A stretch of DNA of 6,664 nucleotides from Deltaproteobacteria bacterium. GTDB taxonomy: Bacteria; UBA10199; DSSB01. Below the pieces are notes generated by a model. It was given only the letters and a program-made list of their open reading frames with translations, had not been told where the DNA came from and did no database searches. Numbering within the stretch: the stretch's first letter is position 1; each line of letters starts with the position of its first letter. The position numbers were made by a program, and so were the translations under genes. The stretch is taken from contig JAIOPF010000186.1 of assembly GCA_021414045.1 (NCBI GenBank), forward strand, positions 1 to 6,664, written 5' to 3'. Of the stretch, positions 1 through 6,664 are shown piece by piece.

Positions 1-1664
<1,664 letters not shown>

Positions 1665-1668
<4 letters not shown>

Positions 1669-2306
1669 GCCGCGGCTGGCCCCAGAATTCCCGGCGTTTT
1701 TTCCGATTCTTTGGGCAAGAACATCGCCTTCATCAGCCAAGACACCCCCAAGCCCCCAGCGACATCCAAGACGTAATGCTGCTTCATGAAGAGGACGGAA
1801 GCGCAGATGATCGCGGCGAGCAGGTAATACAAGGGAACCAAGCGCGGCCGGGCGCGGCGAATAATGAGCGCGCTGATCACGGCCAAGGCGACGTGCAGCG
1901 AGGGAAAGCAGTTATAAGGGGCGTCCACCCAGTAAAAAAATCTCAGAATATTCGTGAAAAAATCGTAAGGCGGGTGCAACTCCACGCGAAGCTGGTATTT
2001 CACCGGATACAGCAGAAAACATGCGAAGCAAAAGATCCCGGCCACGGCGAAGGCCTTGGCCCCCGCTTTGATCGTCGCATAATCGTCCCAACACAAGAAG
2101 AAGGCCGAGACGGGAAGGAAATAGACGATGGAATAGAAGGGAACAAAATATTTGACGAAGGGAATTTGGCTATCCAGCCCCATCGCCAAATCATGGCTCA
2201 TCCCGACTTTGAGTGAATAAGCGTTGATGGCAAGATAACCCACGATATGCAGAGCCAAGTTGCCGAACAACATGGCGAATTTTTTCACCGCGAGCGACGG
2301 TTTCAT
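1665..2306 (-). CDS. PAP2-superfamily membrane phosphatase
   Basis: 213-residue integral membrane protein of the type 2 phosphatidic acid phosphatase (PAP2) superfamily, which dephosphorylates lipid phosphates or transfers phospho-head groups at the membrane. Hydrophobic segments lie at about residues 10-30, 52-72, 83-101, 137-150, 157-174 and 180-196. The motif order fits the superfamily: a degenerate first motif (PVKYQLRVELHPP, 101-113), NCFPSLH (132-138) with the catalytic-site histidine, and KQHYVLD (175-181) with the nucleophile histidine. The form PSLH with KQHY resembles the PAP2_3 (inositolphosphotransferase/Aur1-like) branch more than classical PgpB; the substrate cannot be read from sequence. 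The start is the ATG at 2306, inside an ATGA shared with the upstream AMMECR1 gene. The frame stays open 92 codons further upstream, but that stretch is antisense-free shadow of the AMMECR1 gene and unlike any membrane protein. There is no separate strong ribosome site, so translational coupling is likely. Confidence 0.88.
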
Positions 2307-2746
2307 TCCTGACTCAAACCCCAGCCGTATTCCGCGGCGACTTGGGGAAGCAGCAAGCCGCTGCTCGCTCCCGAGCGAACGATCAGGCCATGCTCCCCGA
2401 CGCGGATTTCCTCCACACCGGCGATTAACCGAGGAATCGAGAGGACGCTGATCTCGATATCGATCCCCGCCAATTCTTCCGCCCGCACCGATGAAAAGCG
2501 GAAATCCTGGGTCGCCGCGGCCACCGCCATTTCCTGGACGGTCAAATATAAAGGGGCCGGCGAGAGCACCCTGCCGATGCAACCCCTCAATTCATTACCG
2601 CGATGCAGGCTAACGAAGGCGCCTCCCCCAATTTTCAAGCCAGGCTCGGAAGGCTCCGCAAAACCCACGGAAGGGTCGCTCAGGCGAGCCTCGATGGCGC
2701 CTCGAGCCAACCTCAGCAGTTCGCGTCTTTCCTCGATCTTCAGCAT
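2303..2746 (-). CDS. amrA: AMMECR1-domain protein (AmmeMemoRadiSam protein A-like), C-terminally short
   Basis: 147-residue cytosolic AMMECR1-domain protein. It shows the family hallmarks in order: GGAFVSLHRGNELRGCIG (41-58) with the invariant LRGCIG, a helix with AAATQDFRF (76-84), ELAGIDIEISVLS (91-103), and GEHGLIVRSGASSGLLLPQVAAEYGW (117-142). Members of the bacterial AmmeMemoRadiSam group usually go on for another 35-40 residues (a helix with a conserved Cys-x-Lys-Ala-Gly stretch, then a final strand). Here the protein stops five residues after YGW, so it is truncated relative to the family. Its biochemical role is not settled; the family is often encoded with Memo-like and radical SAM partners, neither of which is in this window. 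The start at 2746 is fixed by an AAAGGAGG ribosome site. It is first in a two-gene unit with the PAP2 gene. The symbol is by family membership only. Confidence 0.87.
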   Translation of the reverse strand: MLKIEERRELLRLARGAIEARLSDPSVGFAEPSEPGLKIGGGAFVSLHRGNELRGCIGRVLSPAPLYLTVQEMAVAAATQDFRFSSVRAEELAGIDIEISVLSIPRLIAGVEEIRVGEHGLIVRSGASSGLLLPQVAAEYGWGLSQE

Positions 2747-2749
2747 TTC

Positions 2750-2757
2750 CCTCCTTT
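2750..2757 (-). promoter_or_regulatory. Strong ribosome binding site of the AMMECR1 gene
   Basis: On the minus strand the sequence reads AAAGGAGG, then GAA, then the ATG at 2746. It is a near-perfect Shine-Dalgarno with rather short spacing, and it decides the start of the AMMECR1 gene. Confidence 0.8.
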
Positions 2758-2819
2758 CGACAATTCCAGGCCTTCAGGTTAACTCTTTTTTCTTGTTTCG
2801 GTAAGAATCTCTTTCCTGT

Positions 2820-2825
2820 TATAAA
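2820..2825 (+). promoter_or_regulatory. Candidate -10 element immediately upstream of coaBC
   Basis: TATAAA (five of six matches to TATAAT) lies with only six bases between it and the coaBC ATG at 2832. A transcript started the usual 6-7 bases downstream would begin at or next to the ATG, giving a leaderless mRNA, and no Shine-Dalgarno is visible. The -35 is poor: TTGTTT at 2793-2798 is 21 bases away. The overlapping TTATAA at 2819-2824 is palindromic and could also serve the divergent AMMECR1 gene. Confidence 0.35.
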
Positions 2826-2831
2826 TTGGGC

Positions 2832-3728
2832 ATGGGTTCCCTAGATGGCAAAAAAATTCTCCTCGGCGTCTGCGGCGGTATCGCGGCCTATAAGGCCTGC
2901 GAACTGGTGCGAAGGCTCTCGGAACGCGGCGCCGACGTCCATGTCATACTGACTCCCTCGGCCCAACAATTCGTCACGGCCTTGAGCTTTCAGGCCCTTT
3001 CGCAAAATCCGGTGCACACCGACCTCTTCAACCTGACCGAAGAATCCGAGATGGGACACATCAAGCTAGCCGACGAAGCCGACCTCCTCGTCATCGCCCC
3101 GGCCACCGCCGACGTCCTGGCCAAGATGGCCCACGGCATGGCCAACGACTTGCTGACGACGGTGGTCCTCGTCACCAAAGCGCCGATCTTTTTCGCCCCT
3201 TCCATGAACGTCAACATGTGGGAAAAGGAAATCGTCCAAGAGAACGTCAAGACCCTACAAAAGCGCGGCTATCGCATGGTCGAACCCACCGCCGGCTACT
3301 TGGCCTGCGGCTGGGAAGGCAAAGGCCGTCTCGCCGAGCCCGAGACCATCGTGGAGGCCATCGAGCAGCGCTTAAAAGCCGGTGCTCCCGGCAAAAAAAA
3401 AAGCCTCGAAGGCCTTAAAGTCCTGATCAACGCCGGACCCACCCGCGAATACCTCGATCCCGTCCGTTTCATCAGCAATCCCAGCAGCGGCAAAATGGGC
3501 TTCGCCTTGGCCGAAGCGGCTCAGAAGCGCGGCGCAAAAGTGACTCTGGTGGCCGGCCCCGTCGCCCTCCCCACTCCCACGGGGGTCCGTCGGCTCGATG
3601 TCGGATCGGCGGAAGAAATGCTGCAGGCCTGCCAAAAGCCCTTCGGAACTCAAGCCCACCGTCGATATCTTGAAGACGCTGGCTCATTCCAAGGCGAAGG
3701 GCCAGGTCGTCGTCGGTTTCGCCGCTGA
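2832..3728 (+). CDS. coaBC: CoaBC: intact CoaC domain plus truncated, frameshifted CoaB
   Basis: Bifunctional CoA biosynthesis enzyme: the CoaB part joins cysteine to 4'-phosphopantothenate using CTP, and the CoaC part decarboxylates the product to 4'-phosphopantetheine with FMN. The CoaC domain (about residues 1-185 from the ATG at 2832) looks complete: GGIAAYK (15-21), catalytic histidine in GHIKLA (75-80), APATAD, the PSMNVNM form of the PxMNxxM motif (123-129), and the lid cysteine in ACGWEGKGR (158-166). After a lysine linker, CoaB begins normally with [25 protein letters not shown] (199-223). It continues to [13 protein letters not shown] (256-268), then changes into unrelated basic residues and stops at 3728. 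The rest of CoaB resumes in another frame (next entry). The segment that normally holds the AAAVADYRP motif and the catalytic KIKK lysine is absent from all frames. A TTG at 2826 is an alternative start. The product as read is a complete CoaC with a dead CoaB. Confidence 0.9.
   Translation: MGSLDGKKILLGVCGGIAAYKACELVRRLSERGADVHVILTPSAQQFVTALSFQALSQNPVHTDLFNLTEESEMGHIKLADEADLLVIAPATADVLAKMAHGMANDLLTTVVLVTKAPIFFAPSMNVNMWEKEIVQENVKTLQKRGYRMVEPTAGYLACGWEGKGRLAEPETIVEAIEQRLKAGAPGKKKSLEGLKVLINAGPTREYLDPVRFISNPSSGKMGFALAEAAQKRGAKVTLVAGPVALPTPTGVRRLDVGSAEEMLQACQKPFGTQAHRRYLEDAGSFQGEGPGRRRFRR
3393..3402 (+). repeat. A10 homopolymer at the CoaC/CoaB domain junction
   Basis: Ten consecutive A residues encode the lysine linker between the two CoaBC domains (GGC AAA AAA AAA AGC). 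Any one-base slip backward, or one added A, puts translation in the -1 frame and stops it at the TAA at 3416-3418, giving a roughly 194-residue CoaC-only product. Such tracts favour polymerase or ribosome slippage and are also error-prone in sequencing. Confidence 0.8.
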
Positions 3729-3954
3729 AACTCGGGACCTGCTCGAGCACGCGGGAGAAAAGCTAAAAAAGAAGAACCTCGACCTCATCGTGGCCAACGA
3801 CGTCTCGCAACAGGACATCGGTTTCGCCAGCGAGGATAACCGGGTCACCCTCCTCGACCGCCGCGGCAAGAGAACTCCGCTGGAAAAAATGCCCAAGCCG
3901 CGGCTGGCCGAGCGCATCCTCGACGCCGTCGAGAAGCTACTTCCTTCCAAATAA
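3631..3954 (+). pseudogene. coaBC: Out-of-frame C-terminal part of CoaB
   Basis: The frame one base later than the upstream coaBC reading carries the true C-terminus of the CoaB ligase. It runs from [14 protein letters not shown] (from about 3631), through GFAAET and the conserved NLDLIVANDVS, to DNRVTLLDRRGK and the final helix, with a TAA at 3952-3954. An ATG at 3598 in this frame has no ribosome site and is probably not used. Joining the two frames gives about 373 residues against about 400 for typical CoaBC. The window therefore lacks about 30 codons, with a frame change equivalent to a loss of 3n+2 bases. It could be a real deletion, a sequencing or assembly error, or much less likely a programmed shift; the missing motif argues against the last. 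Confidence 0.85.
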
Positions 3955-3970
3955 ACCAAGCCCAATAGCC

Positions 3971-4001
3971 AAAAAAAAGCCCCTCTTGGCGAGGGGCTTT
4001 T
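3971..4001. terminator. Bidirectional intrinsic terminator
   Basis: A perfect 7-bp stem, GCCCCTC (3979-3985) and GAGGGGC (3991-3997), encloses a 5-base loop TTGGC. It is preceded by eight A residues (3971-3978) and followed by four T residues (3998-4001), which lengthen the pairing. It sits between the convergent ends of coaBC (3954) and the lipoprotein gene (4019). Read on the minus strand it ends in eight T residues, so it should be strong for the lipoprotein transcript and weaker for coaBC. Confidence 0.9.
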
Positions 4002-4018
4002 CAGAAATCTTGCCGCGG

Positions 4019-5200
4019 CTATTCTTTTAAGATGGTGAAGCCTTGAATGAATTGCTTGATGAAGGTCTCGTCGAGATCGAGACTTGTACCGCTGACCTTG
4101 ACCGCCGCAACGCTGATATTCTTCGCGTCCGGAAGATTGCTCAGCATCTTTTTGAGATCAATAGCGAAGGTATAATCCGATTCGGCGATGAAAACCATGT
4201 GGCCCTGAAGCGACTCTTTCAGTTGGGAAGCCGTGAGCGCGTCGCTCAATTGATGCGGGAAGGCATCGCCCTCTCCTGTGACCAGACCCTGCTTGACCTT
4301 GAAATTGGCCACGGCTTGGACGACCGAGGTAAGGGCCGAATCGATGAAGGGCCCAGCCGCACTGGCATCGGCGCCGCTCTTCAGGCTGAGGAATTTAGCG
4401 TCCGCATTGAGATCGGCGGCCAGGGAGTTCAAATCCACCAGGCCGGCGGCAGAACTTAGCCCGATGTCGTAATGAGAGAATACCTTGGAAACCGCGCGGG
4501 CGGCGGTGACGTAGAAATCCGCGGCGGAAGCATCGGTGAAGTTGACCTTCGTCGTTTCCGCGGGCTTATTGTAGAAGGCGCCTGGGATCTCTCCCAAAAA
4601 CTCCGGATCACGAGCCATGGCTTTGGCGAAGACGTGCATATCGCCGAGATTATTATCGATGAACTCGAATAACTTTCCGACCACGTCGTTGGGATTGTGG
4701 CCCGCATCCAGTTGTTTCCTGAAATAATGCAAGGCCGCGTTCCAGCCGTTTAGCCCGCCAAAAAGATCACTGATCGTGGTATCCAAGCTGTCCAGATTGC
4801 CAGAGGGTCCGAAGAGCGAGATGGCGGAAATTTTCTTCAATAGGAGAAACTCGGCCTCGGGGCTCTCGAAAGACAGGGCGACTCGCGAAAGGAAACCTAC
4901 CATCGCCGCCTGGGTATCCGGCTTGTCGGGGTTGGCCTTGACGCTGTCATTGAAAGCGCAGCTGGCTTTTCCGTTGGCGGCCTTGAAATCGCCGCTCTTA
5001 AAAGGGGTCAAAAAGTCTCCCGAACCTTCACAACCATCGACCAAAGTCTTTTCCGCCTCATCGGTGGACGTAGCCACCTGAGCGGGAGCTTCTTGCGGGT
5101 TGGTCGCCTCCGGCGCGCCGGTTTTTTCATTCTTGCTGCAACCCGTGTAAGCCACGGACGTGAACAAGAGCACCAGCAACAAGCCTTTAAAGTTTTTCAT
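4019..5200 (-). CDS. Putative secreted lipoprotein, family not recognised
   Basis: 393-residue protein of unknown function. The N-terminus is a lipoprotein signal: MKNFK, a hydrophobic core (residues 7-17), then AYTGC with the lipidated cysteine expected at 21; tyrosine at -3 is unusual for a lipobox. A low-complexity, Ala/Pro/Thr/Glu-rich tether (about 23-52) follows, typical of proteins held off a membrane. The rest looks mostly helical, with only two more cysteines (57 and 81), which could form a disulphide. Residues 71-120 (GDFKAANGK...FNDSVKANPDKPDTQAAMVGFLSRVAL) resemble one helical TPR-like unit. I see no catalytic motif. The start at 5200 is supported by AAAGGA (minus strand, 5208-5213) seven bases upstream. 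It is downstream of and codirectional with the phospholipase C-like gene, but 125 bases separate them and hold likely regulatory sites, so it may have its own promoter. It ends at a strong terminator. Confidence 0.85.
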   Translation of the reverse strand: MKNFKGLLLVLLFTSVAYTGCSKNEKTGAPEATNPQEAPAQVATSTDEAEKTLVDGCEGSGDFLTPFKSGDFKAANGKASCAFNDSVKANPDKPDTQAAMVGFLSRVALSFESPEAEFLLLKKISAISLFGPSGNLDSLDTTISDLFGGLNGWNAALHYFRKQLDAGHNPNDVVGKLFEFIDNNLGDMHVFAKAMARDPEFLGEIPGAFYNKPAETTKVNFTDASAADFYVTAARAVSKVFSHYDIGLSSAAGLVDLNSLAADLNADAKFLSLKSGADASAAGPFIDSALTSVVQAVANFKVKQGLVTGEGDAFPHQLSDALTASQLKESLQGHMVFIAESDYTFAIDLKKMLSNLPDAKNISVAAVKVSGTSLDLDETFIKQFIQGFTILKE

Positions 5201-5227
5201 GAAAGCGTCCTTTCGTTGGTTGGAATG

Positions 5228-5252
5228 CCCCTAGATTTACCGTCTCTAGGGG
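5228..5252. promoter_or_regulatory. Perfect 8-bp inverted repeat ahead of the lipoprotein gene
   Basis: CCCCTAGA (5228-5235) and TCTAGGGG (5245-5252) are exact reverse complements around a 9-base loop. The repeat sits 27-52 bases upstream of the lipoprotein start, so it would be a hairpin in the mRNA leader or an operator just below the promoter. No T-run follows on either strand, so it does not look like a terminator. Confidence 0.55.
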
Positions 5253-5292
5253 GATTATCGGCTGAAACCCACAGCGAAGTTGCCGACAGTAG

Positions 5293-5306
5293 ATGATAAA
5301 TATCAT
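5293..5306. promoter_or_regulatory. AT-rich inverted repeat, candidate promoter/operator of the lipoprotein gene
   Basis: ATGATA (5293-5298) and TATCAT (5301-5306) are inverted repeats separated by AA, in a markedly AT-rich block (about 5293-5325). On the minus strand the left arm reads TATCAT, five of six matches to a -10 box, with TTGAAT 14 bases upstream, which is too close for a good -35. The palindrome faintly recalls Fur-like boxes but does not match well enough to name a regulator. Confidence 0.35.
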
Positions 5307-5325
5307 TAATAAATTCAATTAGTTG

Positions 5326-6237
5326 CTATATCGCATCCGTAATGACGGGTAGGTCCACGGGTTTATAGATCCCCTCTTTCAACTGGGACTTGATCTCGCT
5401 CACCAAGCCCTTGGCCTGCGGCAAACTGATCAACCCTCGCCGCGTATAGCTGCGCAGGTCTTTCACCATCTCCTTGGCGTAGAGCAATTTCAGTTGCCCG
5501 GCCGGATCCGCGCGCAGGACCCGGGCCTTCTCGGGACCCTGCAGGAACTCGATCAAGACCTCATGGCAGAGCCCTTGGTACTCCCGGACATCCCGGTCTT
5601 CCAATTCGTAATCGCTGCGTTTCGCCAGCAATTCGGCGGCTCCGCGCCATTTGTTCATGCGCTGGACCAGCATCAAGCTGTCGAAGATTTTTTTATTGGT
5701 CTTGAAGCTGAAAATAGTCCGCTTGAGGCTTTTCTCGAGGAAACGGTCGAGCTCGACGTATTCCCCCTCCCCCAGATCTTCCAGAGACTTCCAGACTTTG
5801 GGGTCCATCTTGAGATCGAAACGCATCTCCCAATAGGTATGCCGCAGCGTCAGGGTCTCGAAGGAACGAATGATCTTGTACGGAACGTAAAAATTATGCG
5901 CGACGGTGTCCACGGAGAGATGCCCCAAATAGCCGTAGATGAATGCCCGTTCGCGTTCGGTCTCGGCGCGGTCGAGCAGCGGAAGCGCCACGTCCCAGTG
6001 GTGGCAATGGTACAATTCACCCGCGTATTTCTTGCCGAAAATGATGTCGGCGGCGATGGTGCCGTAGAGAAAGGTCTCGGGAAATTTCTTCAATAATGAG
6101 CGGATGGGGGGCGCCAACACGGCGGCATTGGCCAGGGCATAAAGCGCGTAGCTGATATGAGCCCCGGGCCCCCAAGCAAAGGCCGATGCGGGCAAAAGAA
6201 AGTAGACAAGGGCCGCGAAAACGCCATAAAGAATCAT
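5326..6237 (-). CDS. Secreted zinc-dependent phospholipase C family protein
   Basis: 303-residue exported protein of the zinc-dependent phospholipase C / S1-P1 nuclease-like fold; such enzymes hydrolyse phosphodiester head groups of phospholipids. The signal peptide (1-21) ends in Ala-Phe-Ala, so the mature protein would start with Trp22, and in Bacillus cereus PLC the N-terminal tryptophan itself binds zinc. Candidate ligands follow in the family order: His27, Asp64 in GTIAAD, His79 or His80 in HCHHWD, His106, Asp110 and His114 ([10 protein letters not shown]), then His133 and Glu137 (RHTYWE). The spacings of His106-Asp110 and His133-Glu137 equal those of the B. cereus ligand pairs 118-122 and 142-146. 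The C-terminal half (from about 150) is helical, charged and without known motifs. The start at 6237 is forced by an in-frame TAA four codons upstream, but there is no clear Shine-Dalgarno and the signal peptide lacks the usual Lys/Arg. The substrate is not certain. Confidence 0.88.
   Translation of the reverse strand: MILYGVFAALVYFLLPASAFAWGPGAHISYALYALANAAVLAPPIRSLLKKFPETFLYGTIAADIIFGKKYAGELYHCHHWDVALPLLDRAETERERAFIYGYLGHLSVDTVAHNFYVPYKIIRSFETLTLRHTYWEMRFDLKMDPKVWKSLEDLGEGEYVELDRFLEKSLKRTIFSFKTNKKIFDSLMLVQRMNKWRGAAELLAKRSDYELEDRDVREYQGLCHEVLIEFLQGPEKARVLRADPAGQLKLLYAKEMVKDLRSYTRRGLISLPQAKGLVSEIKSQLKEGIYKPVDLPVITDAI
6203..6230 (+). promoter_or_regulatory. Candidate promoter of the uracil-DNA glycosylase gene
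   Basis: TAGACA (6203-6208, five of six to TTGACA) and CATAAA (6225-6230, four of six to TATAAT) are 16 bases apart, 30 bases before the ATG at 6261. The site lies inside the signal-peptide codons of the divergent phospholipase gene, as it must, since the intergenic gap is only 23 bases. The call is by hexamer match alone. Confidence 0.3.
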
Positions 6238-6260
6238 GCCGACAGGTTAAAGCAAGGCTC

Positions 6261-6664
6261 ATGAAAACGGAAGAACTCGCGCGAAAAAAATTGGAAGCCC
6301 TGTATTTGGCGGGAGAAAGGGAATTGCCATCCATCGCGGCCGGCTTCATTCCCGAAACTGTCATGGCAACCGCCATCGCCCCAATTCCAGAGCCGACGCG
6401 CATTCCTAAAAGCGAGACCATGGCGAGAAAACCCCTCAAACCCGCTCTCAATCCCGAAGCCGAACTCGAGGCGGTCCGCGCCGATATCGGTGATTGCAAG
6501 CGCTGCCGCCTCTGCGAACAGCGCAACAACATCGTCTTCGGAGTGGGCAACCCAAGGGCCGAGCTCATGTTCGTCGGCGAAGCTCCCGGGCGCGACGAAG
6601 ACCTGAAGGGCGAACCCTTCGTCGGCCGCGCCGGACAGCTGCTCACCAAGATCATCGAAGCGAT
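6261..6664 (+). CDS. Family 4 uracil-DNA glycosylase, 3'-partial
   Basis: Iron-sulfur uracil-DNA glycosylase (family 4, UDGa-like), which removes uracil from DNA to start base-excision repair. The frame is open from the ATG at 6261 to the window end (134 residues). Residues 1-65 are a poorly conserved, basic and proline-containing extension. The catalytic domain then begins with [14 protein letters not shown], where Cys79 and Cys82 are the first two [4Fe-4S] ligands; the other two lie beyond the window. [24 protein letters not shown] (91-114) contains the GEAPG motif A of the uracil pocket, and [13 protein letters not shown] (116-128) is the conserved segment after it. Only a weak AGG precedes the start by three bases. 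An internal ATG at residue 54 could start a shorter protein that keeps the whole domain. It is transcribed away from the phospholipase C-like gene. Confidence 0.93.
   Translation, partial: MKTEELARKKLEALYLAGERELPSIAAGFIPETVMATAIAPIPEPTRIPKSETMARKPLKPALNPEAELEAVRADIGDCKRCRLCEQRNNIVFGVGNPRAELMFVGEAPGRDEDLKGEPFVGRAGQLLTKIIEA

Noticed and set aside
1669..1702. Possible speA terminator: GC-rich stretch followed by T6 at 1697-1702
   Set aside because: No stem longer than about four pairs can be drawn immediately before the T-run, and the stretch is coding for the PAP2 C-terminus.
2307..2582. 92-codon upstream extension of the PAP2 frame
   Set aside because: It overlaps the AMMECR1 gene in another frame, has low-complexity Gly/Arg composition, and the ATGA start at 2306 gives a normal family-length protein.
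5494..6096. Plus-strand 200-codon open frame
   Set aside because: Antisense shadow of the phospholipase C-like gene, whose zinc-ligand pattern is clear on the minus strand.
6284..6290. A7 tract near the start of the UDG gene as a phase-variation site
   Set aside because: Seven A residues encoding Lys codons are common; there is no sign of variation or of a programmed alternative product.
6017..6655. Minus-strand 212-codon open frame at the right end
   Set aside because: Serine/arginine-rich antisense shadow of the UDG gene and the start of the phospholipase gene.

Overview
This 6.7 kb window (roughly 55-60% G+C by eye) is an ordinary bacterial chromosomal stretch of housekeeping and envelope-related genes. 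I see no transposase, integrase, phage gene, CRISPR array, tRNA or rRNA. A lipobox protein, a secreted zinc phospholipase C family protein, an SpeA-type arginine decarboxylase and a fused CoaBC suggest a Gram-negative bacterium, perhaps a deltaproteobacterium-like lineage. That placement is an inference and weak. No new biological system is evident.

Layout: (1) bases 1-1668, plus strand: speA, arginine decarboxylase, missing about 115 N-terminal residues at the window edge. (2) bases 1665-2746, minus strand: a two-gene unit, an AMMECR1-domain gene (amrA-like) followed by a PAP2-type membrane phosphatase gene, joined by an ATGA stop/start overlap. The PAP2 gene ends tail to tail with speA, both stops lying in one TTAA. 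(3) bases 2832-3954, plus strand: coaBC, the bifunctional coenzyme A biosynthesis enzyme. It has an intact CoaC domain, but its CoaB domain is broken by a frameshift with about 30 residues apparently missing. (4) a bidirectional terminator at 3971-4001. (5) bases 4019-6237, minus strand: an unrecognised secreted lipoprotein and, upstream of it, a zinc-dependent phospholipase C family protein, separated by 125 bases that hold two inverted repeats. (6) bases 6261-6664, plus strand: a family 4 uracil-DNA glycosylase, cut by the window end and divergent from the phospholipase gene with only 23 bases between.

The genes do not form one pathway. SpeA makes agmatine for polyamines, CoaBC makes 4'-phosphopantetheine for CoA, UDG repairs uracil in DNA, and the PAP2 and phospholipase C proteins act on phosphate esters or phospholipids at the envelope. 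The points most worth checking are the coaBC lesion, the A10 tract at the CoaC/CoaB domain boundary, the missing C-terminus of the AMMECR1 protein, and the hairpin ahead of the lipoprotein gene.
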